Shown here: positions 36,049 to 45,305 of the stretch, in pieces
How the letters are laid out: each line of letters begins with the position of its first letter
Numbering within the stretch: position 1 is the first letter of the stretch
From: Sulfurimonas gotlandica GD1
GTDB taxonomy: Bacteria > Campylobacterota > Campylobacteria > Campylobacterales > Sulfurimonadaceae
Length of the DNA: 64,000 bases
NCBI RefSeq assembly: GCF_000242915.1
Contig: NZ_AFRZ01000001.1
Coordinates: forward strand, 2,480,001-2,544,000
Direction of reading: 5' to 3'
Program-made: the position numbers and the translations under genes
Notes under the pieces: generated by a model
Seen by the model: the letters and a program-made list of their open reading frames with translations, nothing else
Told to the model about the DNA's origin: nothing
The model's database searches: none

Positions 36049-36501
36049 TTAATTAAGTATGTACTCTTTAAAATATAGTTCTATTTTATCTTTTGAGTAA
36101 GAGTTTTCTTTATCTCTTATTTTGTAAACTCTTTTATAGAAAATATACTTCTCAATAATATTCATAGTATGAAATTTGTCATATATCTTAAGTAGAAAAT
36201 CACTTTTTATTGAGAGGTTTTTAGCTTCTAGTGTTATAAATATTTTATGCAGATCATCTATCTCTTCTATAGTATGAGGGTTTATATCTGAGTTTATTAT
36301 GTAGTGAATCTCTTCAACGTTAAAGTTTTTATTGATAGACTTTGCATAATACTCTAGCAGTATATTTATCTCTTTATTGCGTTCTTTATTATAATCAGCA
36401 TGTTGAAGATACGCGTATAGTTTAGGTTTACTTTTTTGCCAGTTGTAAAGTGTATTTATCTGGACTTCAAATCTGTCACTTATTTCTCTATTGTTTAGCA
36501 T
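36049..36501 (-). CDS. small helix-turn-helix-like protein of unknown function
   Basis: The frame extends upstream to 36522, but the ATG at 36501 gives an N terminus LNNREISDRFEVQINTLYNW that reads as a helix-turn-helix. The remaining 125 residues are Lys/Ile/Asn-rich and helical, without a known domain. It overlaps the end of the thioesterase gene by 14 bp, so translation is coupled. It may regulate the arylacetate module upstream, but position is the only support. Confidence 0.6.
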   Translation of the reverse strand: MLNNREISDRFEVQINTLYNWQKSKPKLYAYLQHADYNKERNKEINILLEYYAKSINKNFNVEEIHYIINSDINPHTIEEIDDLHKIFITLEAKNLSIKSDFLLKIYDKFHTMNIIEKYIFYKRVYKIRDKENSYSKDKIELYFKEYILN

Positions 36502-36907
36502 TGTCCAAAGCCTTTCTTTCATCTAAAACGTGGTAAGTAGCAGTTGCATAAGCAACAAGAGTATCTTTTGAAAATATCTCTATCGTCGTAAATATAGTTC
36601 TTTTAGATTGGTTAATAACTCTTGCTTCAGCTTTTAAGACTTCATCTCTTGCAGGTTTTAGATAGTTGACCTTTATCTCAATCGTAACGGCACTAAAACC
36701 TTTCTCTAGCATTGATACAGCAGCATACCATCCACAGTGGTCAGCCAGTGTAGCGATAGCACCACCATGAACTACACCAAAGTGCTGTTTGTGATGTGGC
36801 TCTACGTCAAAGCCCAGTTGAGCATAACCGTCACCTAGGTCTAGGACTTCACCACCGATAAATTTCAAGAAGTCTATATCTTGTTTGTCAATTTCTTGAG
36901 CGTTCAT
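36488..36907 (-). CDS. PaaI-type hotdog thioesterase
   Basis: The 139-residue protein has the hotdog signature HFGVVHGGAIATLADHCGWY and the strands SAVTIEIKVNYLKPA and KRTIFTTIEIFS. PaaI-like enzymes hydrolyse aryl-CoA or acyl-CoA thioesters, releasing trapped CoA. Its start abuts the stop of the ACT gene (1-bp overlap). In this operon a phenylacetyl-CoA-type substrate is likely. Confidence 0.88.
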   Translation of the reverse strand: MNAQEIDKQDIDFLKFIGGEVLDLGDGYAQLGFDVEPHHKQHFGVVHGGAIATLADHCGWYAAVSMLEKGFSAVTIEIKVNYLKPARDEVLKAEARVINQSKRTIFTTIEIFSKDTLVAYATATYHVLDERKALDNAKQ

Positions 36908-37329
36908 TATACCTCGCTGAGTAAATTAATACCATCAGATTCAAGTGTTTTGATTGCGTGAGTAAGTTCTCTGTCTGAGACCTTAAATATAAACGCACCA
37001 ATCTGAGCATTTGAGAGAGTATAAGTATATTCTATGTTGATATTTTCTTTTGCAAGTGCTTTTATAACACTGTTAAAACTACCAATATGATCACTTACTT
37101 CTACCGCAAAGACATCAGTAAAACGAGAAGAAAAACCAGCTTCATTTAAGATGGCTTTTGCTTTGTCGTTGTCACTTACTATTAGCCTAAGTATACCAAA
37201 ATCACTGGCATCTGATAGATTAATTGACTTAATTGAAACATTACTTGATGCTAAAAGTGTAGTAATATCACTCAATTCACCTTTTTTATTTTCTACAAAC
37301 ACAGACAGTTGCTTTATGATTTTTGACAT
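36907..37329 (-). CDS. tandem ACT domain protein
   Basis: The 140-residue protein consists of two ACT domains (about 1-68 and 72-140), with IKQLSVFVENKKGELSDITTLL and VFAVEVSDHIGSFNSVIKAL. Proteins of this type often sit beside PaaK-like ligases and are thought to bind an amino acid, possibly an aromatic one, as a regulatory ligand. It lies 1 bp after the ligase gene. Confidence 0.9.
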   Translation of the reverse strand: MSKIIKQLSVFVENKKGELSDITTLLASSNVSIKSINLSDASDFGILRLIVSDNDKAKAILNEAGFSSRFTDVFAVEVSDHIGSFNSVIKALAKENINIEYTYTLSNAQIGAFIFKVSDRELTHAIKTLESDGINLLSEV

Positions 37330-37330
37330 T

Positions 37331-38623
37331 TTATACCCTTTTATCTACAACTCTAACAGCTTTACCCATGCTTCTCTCAATACTGCGAGGCTCAACAAGT
37401 TTTACATTTGCATTAATATAAAGATTGTTTGCAAGTGAGCGTTCTATATCTTTTTTTATTTTTTCCATCTCAGCAACAGAATCACTTAAAACATCTTCAT
37501 TAACTTCTACTAAGATATCTAGTTTATCAAGATGACCTTTTTTGTCTGCAATGATCTGGTAGTTAAGTGTAACTCCTTCAGTATTTGCGATTACGTGTTC
37601 AACTTGTGATGGGTATACATTTACCCCGTTTACGATAATCATATCATCTACACGACCTACAATGCTCTCCATACGAACTAAAGTTCTTCCGCATCCACAA
37701 GGCTCGCGGTGAAGTGAAGTGATATCTCCAGTTCTGTAACGGATAATAGGAAGTGCCTGTTTTGTAAGTGAAGTAATAACTAGCTCACCACGTTCTCCAT
37801 CTGGCAGAACTTGACCAGTTTTATGGTCAATTATCTCTGGATAGAAATGATCTTCGTTTACGTGAAGAAGTTTAGAATGCTTACAGTTAGAACTTACACC
37901 CGGCCCGATTATCTCGCTTAGTCCGTAAACTTCGTGATAGTCTATTCCCCAAACACGGGAAACTTCTTCCTTAAGACCCTCACTAGTAGGCTCAGCTCCA
38001 AATACTCCAGACTTTAGTTTGAAGTCTTTTAGATAGTCACTGCCAGATTTTTTAGCAGCTTCGTACATGTGAAGTGCAAAAGAAGGAGTTGCAGCAAGTA
38101 TTGTTGCATTAAAATCTTTCATAAGCATTATCTGTCTATCTGTAAAACCGCTGCTTGCAGGGATAGTCGTGGCACCAATAGTCTCAGCACCATTGTGAAA
38201 ACCAAGACCACCGGTAAATAGACCATAACCATAAGCATTATGTACTACATCTTTTGCCGTTGCTCCTGCCATAGTGTATACCCTAGCCATTACTTCATTC
38301 CATACATCCATATCACCTTGAGTATAACCGACAACAGTCGGTTTACCTGTTGTACCGCTTGAACTGTGAACTCTAACAACTTCACTCATTGGAACTGTAA
38401 AAAGTCCAAAAGGGTAGTGGTTTCTTAAATCTTGTTTTTTTGTGAAGGGGAGTTTTTGAATATCTTCAAGAGAAGTTATATCTTTAGGAGAGATTCCTAA
38501 CTCATCAAATTTTTCCTTGTAAAAAGGTGTAAGCTCATATACTCTTGTAACTGTGTCTTGCAATCTTTTGAGCTGAGTTTCACCTAACTTTTCTCTAGAT
38601 GCACCCTCTATCTTATTCCACAT
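37331..38623 (-). CDS. paaK: phenylacetate-CoA ligase family enzyme
   Basis: The 430-residue adenylate-forming enzyme has the ATP loop VHSSSGTTGKPTVVG near residue 92, VYGLSEIIGPG near residue 240 and a CGCGRT metal-type cluster, then NGVNVYPSQVE. It activates phenylacetate or another arylacetate to the CoA ester. It overlaps iorB by 1 bp. Coupling to IorAB means it could either complete aryl-pyruvate degradation or feed arylacetates into reductive synthesis of aromatic amino acids. Confidence 0.9.
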   Translation of the reverse strand: MWNKIEGASREKLGETQLKRLQDTVTRVYELTPFYKEKFDELGISPKDITSLEDIQKLPFTKKQDLRNHYPFGLFTVPMSEVVRVHSSSGTTGKPTVVGYTQGDMDVWNEVMARVYTMAGATAKDVVHNAYGYGLFTGGLGFHNGAETIGATTIPASSGFTDRQIMLMKDFNATILAATPSFALHMYEAAKKSGSDYLKDFKLKSGVFGAEPTSEGLKEEVSRVWGIDYHEVYGLSEIIGPGVSSNCKHSKLLHVNEDHFYPEIIDHKTGQVLPDGERGELVITSLTKQALPIIRYRTGDITSLHREPCGCGRTLVRMESIVGRVDDMIIVNGVNVYPSQVEHVIANTEGVTLNYQIIADKKGHLDKLDILVEVNEDVLSDSVAEMEKIKKDIERSLANNLYINANVKLVEPRSIERSMGKAVRVVDKRV

Positions 38624-39165
38624 TACTTCTGCTCCTCAGCGTCTTTCATCGCTTGGTCAAGTATTTTTATATTTTGTTCTGCTACTTTTGCATTCATCTG
38701 AGTAATAGCATCTTTAACTTCTTGGATACTAAATGGAAAGTTTTTGTCATGAATAAGAGCAAAACCAAGCATATAAACATTTAGCCCCTGAATAGGAAAC
38801 TCTCCATTCTCAGCCTTTTTAAATGCATCTATCTTTGCAAAACCTTTAAAAGGAAGCTCTGGATATGTATCTTTATCTTTTGCATTTGTTACAATTGTAC
38901 CATCAAGTTTTAAAAATGCAACATTTCTAAGACCTTCATTTCTCTCTAGTGCAATCATAAGATCAGCCTGATTTTTGTCAATTACAGGATTAGTGAAGTC
39001 ACCGACTTTGATATCACAAGATACGGATCCACCCCTTTGACTCATACCGTGGTTCTCAGTTCCCAAAAAAGGAATATCACGGTTACCGGCACAGATTGCT
39101 AATACTTTTACAAGAAAAACAACACCTTGACCACCAAAACCGGCTATTACGATTTGATATTTCAT
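38623..39165 (-). CDS. iorB: indolepyruvate ferredoxin oxidoreductase, beta subunit
   Basis: The 180-residue protein has the gamma-type oxidoreductase pattern VIAGFGGQGVVFLVKVLA and GTENHGMSQRGGSV. With IorA it catalyses ferredoxin-linked oxidative decarboxylation of aryl pyruvates to aryl-CoA. It starts 1 bp after iorA and overlaps the ligase gene by 1 bp, so the operon is tightly packed. Confidence 0.93.
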   Translation of the reverse strand: MKYQIVIAGFGGQGVVFLVKVLAICAGNRDIPFLGTENHGMSQRGGSVSCDIKVGDFTNPVIDKNQADLMIALERNEGLRNVAFLKLDGTIVTNAKDKDTYPELPFKGFAKIDAFKKAENGEFPIQGLNVYMLGFALIHDKNFPFSIQEVKDAITQMNAKVAEQNIKILDQAMKDAEEQK

Positions 39166-39166
39166 C

Positions 39167-40993
39167 TTAGTTACCTCTCTTTAAATAGTCAAAATCTTGT
39201 ACGAAAGCATCTGTCGGACAAACTATATCCAGACAACCACCACAACCAGCACAGAGGAATGGATCTATCTCTATAACTCCATCATCATTGTATGCCATAG
39301 GAGGGCATTTATATACTGTTGTACACTGATCACATGCTACACATAAATCCGGATCTACTTTAGCAAAGATATTAGGGATAAACTCAGGAGCTCTCTCTCT
39401 ATCGAGAATACAGAACTCACGTACAACTACAACTGTAGGACCTGTTGCATTTTTGTGTACTTCTTTTACTTCTCTAAAGAAGTCTACATTATCTTGCATC
39501 TCATACGAGTATTGATGTTCCATACAATCAATTCCCATACCTTCAACAATCTTCTTGATGTCGATATTTCTGTTTTCTCTTGCTGGAGTAGTCTGACGAC
39601 CAGTCATAGCAATAGTCGAGTTATCAAGTATTACAAGGATGAACTTGTGGTTTTGATAAACTGCATTTATAAGTGGCGGGATTCCAGAGTGAAAGAATGT
39701 ACCATCACCAATAGTCGCAACCACTGTTTTATCCGGATCACTAAGAGCAAATCCACTAGCCATAGAGACACTAGCCCCCATACAAAGTATAGAGTCAATC
39801 GCACCCTGAGCAAGAGCTAAAGTATAACATCCGATATCAGATGGATAGATAGCTTTTTTATGTTTAAATACTTTTGTAATAGCATAGTAAACATCACGGT
39901 GAGGACAACCTGGACAAAGTGCAGGCGGTCTTGCTTCTACTTCAAAGTTTAGTGAAGGTGGAGTAGCATAGATATTTTCACCATCATAAAGACCGATATT
40001 TTGAAATGCTTTTAGAATTTCTTCCTTGCTCATCTCATCGATTTGGTGAATAGAGTTTGTATTTTTACCATATACATTAGGAGAAGCAATTTGTTCTTCA
40101 ACACAAGGATACGGTTCTTCAATAACTAAAACTTTATCGTAAGATTTAAATCTATCTCTCATCTGTTCAACAGGAAGAGGGTAAGGCATAAGAACTTTTA
40201 CAACATCAGCATCTAGACCAAGATCGCTTAGAGTCTCTTTTGCAAAACCATGACCTGTACCACTTGTAATGATAAGAACTTCCTTTCCTTCACATTTGTC
40301 AAACTCAGATTTTAGAAGATGATCCCAGTTATATTCTTTGATAACCTCGATGCGATTTAACTGCTCTTTACCTTGTGGAAATCTATCCTTTCTAGGAACA
40401 GCACCCCAACGTGGAACATTACGTTTAAATTCACCCTTGTTTGGTCTAAAGTCAGTCTCTGCATCCATCTCGATAATCTCACGAGCATGACATACACGCA
40501 TAACCGGACGTAGCATTACAGGGATTTGAAATTTTTCTGAAAGCTCAACACCGTACTTTGTAAGGTCATAAGCATCTTGAGGAGTTGCAGGGTCTAAAAC
40601 AGGAATACGTGCAAACTTCGCAAATACGCGAGAATCTTGTTCTGTCTGAGAAGAGTGAAAGCCTGGATCATCAGCAGCTATTAAAAGCATACCGCCAAGG
40701 TTACCGATGTATGCAGCACTCATTAGCGCGTCACTTGCAACATTAAGTCCAACTTGCTTCATAGTAGCACAAGTACGTTTACCCGCAATTGCACCTGCGT
40801 AAGCTACTTCAAAACCAACTTTTTCGTTAGTTCCCCACTCAGCATATACATCTAGATTTAGTTTATACTTTATCTTTTGAACTTCTGTTAGTATCTCACT
40901 AGATGGAGTTCCTGGATATCCGCTAACCATATCAACATTTGCGTGGATTAGTCCCCAAGCAATTGCATCGTTTCCCATTAATGTTTGTTTCAT
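39167..40993 (-). CDS. iorA: indolepyruvate ferredoxin oxidoreductase, alpha subunit
   Basis: The 608-residue subunit has the GYPGTPSSEI pyrimidine-binding region, the TPP motif GDGTFFHSGIPPLINAVYQN near residue 430, and two C-terminal [4Fe-4S] sites (CVACDQCTTVYKC and CAGCGGCLDIVC). It binds thiamine diphosphate and decarboxylates indole-, phenyl- and hydroxyphenyl-pyruvate. It begins the ior-paaK-ACT-thioesterase operon, 116 bp downstream of the porin gene. Confidence 0.95.
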   Translation of the reverse strand: MKQTLMGNDAIAWGLIHANVDMVSGYPGTPSSEILTEVQKIKYKLNLDVYAEWGTNEKVGFEVAYAGAIAGKRTCATMKQVGLNVASDALMSAAYIGNLGGMLLIAADDPGFHSSQTEQDSRVFAKFARIPVLDPATPQDAYDLTKYGVELSEKFQIPVMLRPVMRVCHAREIIEMDAETDFRPNKGEFKRNVPRWGAVPRKDRFPQGKEQLNRIEVIKEYNWDHLLKSEFDKCEGKEVLIITSGTGHGFAKETLSDLGLDADVVKVLMPYPLPVEQMRDRFKSYDKVLVIEEPYPCVEEQIASPNVYGKNTNSIHQIDEMSKEEILKAFQNIGLYDGENIYATPPSLNFEVEARPPALCPGCPHRDVYYAITKVFKHKKAIYPSDIGCYTLALAQGAIDSILCMGASVSMASGFALSDPDKTVVATIGDGTFFHSGIPPLINAVYQNHKFILVILDNSTIAMTGRQTTPARENRNIDIKKIVEGMGIDCMEHQYSYEMQDNVDFFREVKEVHKNATGPTVVVVREFCILDRERAPEFIPNIFAKVDPDLCVACDQCTTVYKCPPMAYNDDGVIEIDPFLCAGCGGCLDIVCPTDAFVQDFDYLKRGN

Positions 40994-41109
40994 AAAATTC
41001 TCACTCTTTATAATTATTTATCTATAAAAGATTTCTTAATGTTAATTTACACAATAGTTATATAATAATTCCTTAAATTAAGGCTAAACTATACAATTAT
41101 TGAGAATTA

Positions 41110-42486
41110 CTAAAATTTATAGTACGCTATTAAACGATATTCGTCAAAACTTAATTGTGTTGTGCCGCCTAAATCAAACCAATCTCTTGGAAAGTTTGCA
41201 CGAGCACGCAGTTTAAAGTTTTTTGTAACTTTGTAGATAAAGTCTAAATCTACCTCTTTTGTTTTCCATGAGTAGCCACTTTGGTAACCATTGTATTCAC
41301 CTATGTCGTACTCAAAATACTTAACCATTGCAAGCAGGTCGATACCAGTAAGTGGTTTAAACTGATAGTCAACTCCCGCCATATATGAAGCTGTGTCTCC
41401 AAAGTTGGCGTGAAGTGCACCTTGAGAGATGATAAACGGATTTGCACCACCAAGTGCATTTACGATACCACCGTCTAAAACGCTTCCTGCAGATGCAGGA
41501 GTATTTACATAACGGAGGTCTATTCCTAAACCGTTATCCAGTGAAGCTTTTAGCATCGCTCCATATTGAGTAGAATCTACATCTTTTGCACCGCTACCTG
41601 TGTCAAAAGCTTTTCCTAAAAGGTTGTCTCCAACGCTGTCTTGTTTTGTGTAAAACACAGATGCAAATGTATTTACATCACTAAGCTTACCTTTGTAACT
41701 AGCCTTAGCTACAACAATATTCATGATGTCGTGGATATACTGATCCCAGATAGAAAAAGTAAAACCTTTTAGACCTGTATACTTAGCATTTATGTACGTC
41801 ATACCTGCAGTTGATTTTGTGTTTGTAGAACCTAGATAAACATCTGCAATATTTGCAAATTCACCTACTTTATATCCTGGACCAAAACCGTACAGTAAAC
41901 TGAGTCTAGTCATCGAGCTGTTTGGATCAAGTACACCGTTTGTAACAGGAACAGAGTTCGCAAAACCATTTGTCTGGATCTTAGTGATGTGACCTAACTC
42001 AAACTTAGTGTCTGTTACATCGCTGTTTTTTACAACTAAACCTTCAAATGTATTTGGCAGCATTCTAAAGTTATTTGGAGCTGCAAACGGTGTATTTATA
42101 CTTAGTCTACCAAACTGTACGGTTGTCTTTGCAGCTGTATAACCAATATAAGCTTCACCTAAAACAGTGTATCCACCGCCATCTGCACCAAAAAGTGTGT
42201 TGTCGTTTTCATTAGCAGTTGAAGATTTTTCATCTACTTTGTTTGTAGTGTAAAAAGTAGCCCCCACATCAAAGCCATAATACTTTGCAGTGTTATAGTT
42301 TAAGTGACCACCTACAGATAGACCATCACGAGTTTGTGTTGCTACACCGTCATAACTACGGTTTATATAAAAAGATTTCAGCTCTCCTTGAACTTTACCT
42401 TTGGCAAAAGCTTCTTCAATTGTATCTGCCGATACACTTACACCAGTAATTAAAAGTGCTGCTAATATTAAACTTCTTTTCTTCAT
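41110..42486 (-). CDS. OprD-like outer-membrane porin
   Basis: The 458-residue protein has a signal peptide (ending near VSADT), an N-terminal FAKGKVQGELKSFYINR segment typical of OprD-like porins, alternating amphipathic strands and a terminal Phe (LIAYYKF), the usual barrel-insertion signal. It should form a substrate-selective pore. It lies 17 bp downstream of the symporter gene, so the two probably import the same organic acid or amino acid. Confidence 0.88.
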   Translation of the reverse strand: MKKRSLILAALLITGVSVSADTIEEAFAKGKVQGELKSFYINRSYDGVATQTRDGLSVGGHLNYNTAKYYGFDVGATFYTTNKVDEKSSTANENDNTLFGADGGGYTVLGEAYIGYTAAKTTVQFGRLSINTPFAAPNNFRMLPNTFEGLVVKNSDVTDTKFELGHITKIQTNGFANSVPVTNGVLDPNSSMTRLSLLYGFGPGYKVGEFANIADVYLGSTNTKSTAGMTYINAKYTGLKGFTFSIWDQYIHDIMNIVVAKASYKGKLSDVNTFASVFYTKQDSVGDNLLGKAFDTGSGAKDVDSTQYGAMLKASLDNGLGIDLRYVNTPASAGSVLDGGIVNALGGANPFIISQGALHANFGDTASYMAGVDYQFKPLTGIDLLAMVKYFEYDIGEYNGYQSGYSWKTKEVDLDFIYKVTKNFKLRARANFPRDWFDLGGTTQLSFDEYRLIAYYKF

Positions 42487-42503
42487 ACTTCTTCCTTCCT
42501 TTT

Positions 42504-44144
42504 TTAGTCGTTAAAACATTTGTTTAGATGAGCTTCATCCATCTTTTTAGTAATTAAAGAGACAACGATAGCTGTGATAATAGATAGTGGCAGGGCAATC
42601 ATTAATGCATCTACGAAGATAATATCTCCACTTAAAAGTGAATCTTTACCAAAGATGGCTTTTGAGATACCAAGAGATTTTGCTTCTTTGAAGTGAACAA
42701 ACATAAGCCAAAAGCTTGATACTATCAAACCAACGAACATAGAGCTGATAGCTCCTGCTTTTGTCATACCTTTCCAGAACAAGCCTCCGATAAAGCTTGG
42801 TAGGAAGATACTCGCACATAGAGCGAAGAATATCGCAGTTGAGCGGGCAATGATTGCCGGTTGGTCATCAAAAGCGTAGGCAAGACTTACTGAGATGATA
42901 ATCATGATGATAACACCGAGTCTTGTCACAGTTATAGAGTTGTGGTTTTTAGAACTGATTTGCTCAAAAATGTCACGTCCAACTGCTGTTCCCATAGTGT
43001 GAAACTGAGATGAAAGTGTACTCATAGCCGCAGAGATAAGTGCAAACAAAAATATAAATGCAAACCACTTAGGCATAGCAGTGTTTATGAAGTGAGGGAT
43101 TACTTTACCGATAGCACCGGCACTTTGAAGTGCATTTTTACCTTCATTGAACTCATAGTACCAAGCGTTTGAAAGTGCTCCTACTATAAAGATAATCCCT
43201 GTCATTGCAACGATAAACACAGACCCGATAAGAACTGCACGGTTTAACTCTTGCTTTGACTTAACTGTCATAAATCTAACTATTAGCTGTGGTTGAGCAA
43301 GAACACCGATACCAACACCCATAGTAATAGTAGTGATTACAAATAACCAACCCTTACTAAAAAATTGTGGCATTGAATTCCAACCCTCAAACCCCCAAAG
43401 CAGTGAAAGTTTCATCATAAAGTCAGGTGAACCAGGTGCTAACTCTTTTATGCTTTTAGCTGCAAGAGGGTCTATAACAGTCGCTTGCCAAACATGGTCT
43501 AGTTTTTCAAATGCTGCACTTACACCGCCAAGTGAATCAAATGTAACAAAGACCAAGATGACCATTGCTACAAACATGATAGTCCCTTGTAGCGCATCTG
43601 TGAGCATTACCCCTTTAAGCCCACCAGCGATTACATAAGCTGTAATGATTATAGAAAATACCATAAGTGACATATGATAGTCTGTTCCAAAGTAAAGAGC
43701 AATAAACTGAGTACCGCCTATAAGAACCGCAGTTGCGTAAAGCGGCATAAACAGTAAAATAATAGATGCTCCAAACATCTGAATAAACTTAGAGTCAAAT
43801 CTTTTAGCAAGAAGTTCAGGGAACGTATGTGCATTTAGACGATAACCCATCTTTCTTGTAGGATTTCCCAAAAATACAAATGCTACAAAAATACCTATAA
43901 AGATATTAAACACCGTAAGCCAAAGCAGAGAGTTGCCAAGCCAAGCAGCAACTCCGCCAAAACCAACGATTGCTGCAGTTGAAATAAATGTAGCTCCATA
44001 ACTCAGTGCCATAATAAATGGATGCGTATCTCGACCGGCTATAAGATAGTCGGTTGTGTTCTTAGTCTGTTTATAACCTCTAATACCTAAGTAACCTAAA
44101 ACAGCCAAGTAAAGGATGATAATTATATTTTCAAAAATACCCAT
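42504..44144 (-). CDS. sodium:solute symporter (SSS family, ActP-like)
   Basis: The 546-residue protein has about 13 membrane helices and SSS landmarks such as DYLIAGRDTHPFIMALSYGATFIST and ALISAAMSTLSSQFHTMGTA. It resembles acetate/cation symporters, but the substrate is not fixed by sequence. Its start is fused to the stop of a 56-codon gene (TAATG). With the OprD-like porin it forms an uptake unit upstream of the aryl-pyruvate genes. Confidence 0.9.
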   Translation of the reverse strand: MGIFENIIIILYLAVLGYLGIRGYKQTKNTTDYLIAGRDTHPFIMALSYGATFISTAAIVGFGGVAAWLGNSLLWLTVFNIFIGIFVAFVFLGNPTRKMGYRLNAHTFPELLAKRFDSKFIQMFGASIILLFMPLYATAVLIGGTQFIALYFGTDYHMSLMVFSIIITAYVIAGGLKGVMLTDALQGTIMFVAMVILVFVTFDSLGGVSAAFEKLDHVWQATVIDPLAAKSIKELAPGSPDFMMKLSLLWGFEGWNSMPQFFSKGWLFVITTITMGVGIGVLAQPQLIVRFMTVKSKQELNRAVLIGSVFIVAMTGIIFIVGALSNAWYYEFNEGKNALQSAGAIGKVIPHFINTAMPKWFAFIFLFALISAAMSTLSSQFHTMGTAVGRDIFEQISSKNHNSITVTRLGVIIMIIISVSLAYAFDDQPAIIARSTAIFFALCASIFLPSFIGGLFWKGMTKAGAISSMFVGLIVSSFWLMFVHFKEAKSLGISKAIFGKDSLLSGDIIFVDALMIALPLSIITAIVVSLITKKMDEAHLNKCFND

Positions 44145-44314
44145 TATAGTTCATCCTCAATCTCTTTTTCAGTCTTATTCCACTCTTTAACAAATTCAGG
44201 CGGTTTAACATACCCGTCTTTGTTCCAGTTGATTACTCCATAGACAACACTAGCTAAAGTGCTAATAATTATGAGAGCAAAAGCCATATTGACACCAAAA
44301 TCAAAATACTCCAT
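44144..44314 (-). CDS. symporter small accessory membrane protein, 56 residues
   Basis: This short gene ends in TAATG with the symporter start and has GGGAAAGGG just before its ATG. The peptide has one hydrophobic helix (about 9-28: NMAFALIIISTLASVVYGVI) and a charged C-terminal tail (VKPPEFVKEWNKTEKE). Small single-helix partners are known beside SSS-type symporters in this phylum. Overlap and gene order support a stabilising or regulatory subunit. Confidence 0.75.
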   Translation of the reverse strand: MEYFDFGVNMAFALIIISTLASVVYGVINWNKDGYVKPPEFVKEWNKTEKEIEDEL

Positions 44315-44551
44315 CCCTTTCCCTTAATAATTTGCAAGATTTTACAAATATTGTATTTTAAAATGATAATATTCTAATAATTGTAATAATTATGAAACTA
44401 TTATCGAATTGCAACAATTATTGCAAAGCTAAGCATAAATTAATATTAAAGCATTACAAAAATTTATTAATTTTTTTTAAACTGTTCTTAAAGTAGTATA
44501 TTGTTGATTTTAAGTGTTTTTTATAAGTAAATTTTATTCGCGTCAATGTTT

Positions 44552-44560
44552 TGATATAAT
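44552..44560 (+). promoter_or_regulatory. extended -10 promoter with predicted leaderless start
   Basis: TGATATAAT ends 7 nt before the ATG at 44568. The 44315-44551 stretch before it is AT-rich, contains two ATTGCAA direct repeats near 44410-44430 and no gene that I can support. Confidence 0.55.
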
Positions 44561-44567
44561 AAAAATC

Positions 44568-45305
44568 ATGAAAAAAATTATTATAAATAAAAAATATTAT
44601 GGCAATATAGAACTTGCCAAGACAAGAAACGCTTATAATATCTTTGTCTCTGTTATACGTGCATTTAAGGCTAAAGAGCCTATTACAGTTGAGACTATCT
44701 ACTCAAAAGAGAAGCTAAAAAGCTTTGAGAAGTACAAAAGTGGAGAATTCCAATACGAGCTAGAAGAATTAGATATGTATATAGAACTCTCAAAACTTTT
44801 AAAGTTTACATCTACAGATGCTAAAAAGCTAAAAGAGCAGATAGCCTTTGTAAATGATGACGCTCATGTGCATCTAGACATATCTAAGAACTTGGTTCTC
44901 TTTAATAAGAAGAAGCAAAGCACAGCAAAAAAATCATACCTCTTTTGGGATATAGAAAACTTCTCAAATATTTCTCCAATGTTTTCTCAGGTTATAGAGC
45001 CTTATGAGTTGGAAGATGAAAACATATATGTGTCTTGTAACCCTGACTCACTCTATCTTTTTAAAGCAGAGTGGGAAGCAGACCTCTTTGACTTTGGAAA
45101 AACATTTAACTCTTTTAACTTTACAAAATGTGATCATGGAAAAAATGTAGCGGATGGTGTCTTACTAAACAACTTTAAAGAGCTAAGTCCAAGAGATGCA
45201 AATATCTATGTTATGACATATGATAGAGAGCTAAAAGACAGATTTAGAGACTCTTGCCATGAGAGCAATAACTTGTATGTGCTAGAGAGGAAAATACTCT
45301 ACTGA
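44568..45305 (+). CDS. NYN/PIN-like domain protein
   Basis: The frame is open from 44514, but the -10 box at 44555 would then be inside it; the ATG at 44568 gives 245 residues. The N-terminal half is charged and helical. The C-terminal half (about 118-245) has LFWDIENFS, a DLFDFG segment, ADGVLLNNF and VMTYDRELKDRF, the acidic pattern of NYN-type nucleases. It would cut RNA or DNA. It overlaps the converging kinase gene by 7 bp. A decayed copy of its 3' part lies at 46844-46940. Confidence 0.7.
   Translation: MKKIIINKKYYGNIELAKTRNAYNIFVSVIRAFKAKEPITVETIYSKEKLKSFEKYKSGEFQYELEELDMYIELSKLLKFTSTDAKKLKEQIAFVNDDAHVHLDISKNLVLFNKKKQSTAKKSYLFWDIENFSNISPMFSQVIEPYELEDENIYVSCNPDSLYLFKAEWEADLFDFGKTFNSFNFTKCDHGKNVADGVLLNNFKELSPRDANIYVMTYDRELKDRFRDSCHESNNLYVLERKILY

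Noticed and set aside
41071-41083. CCTTAA-A-TTAAGG as a terminator between iorA and the porin gene
   Set aside because: The stem is only six weak pairs with a one-base loop; it cannot support termination.
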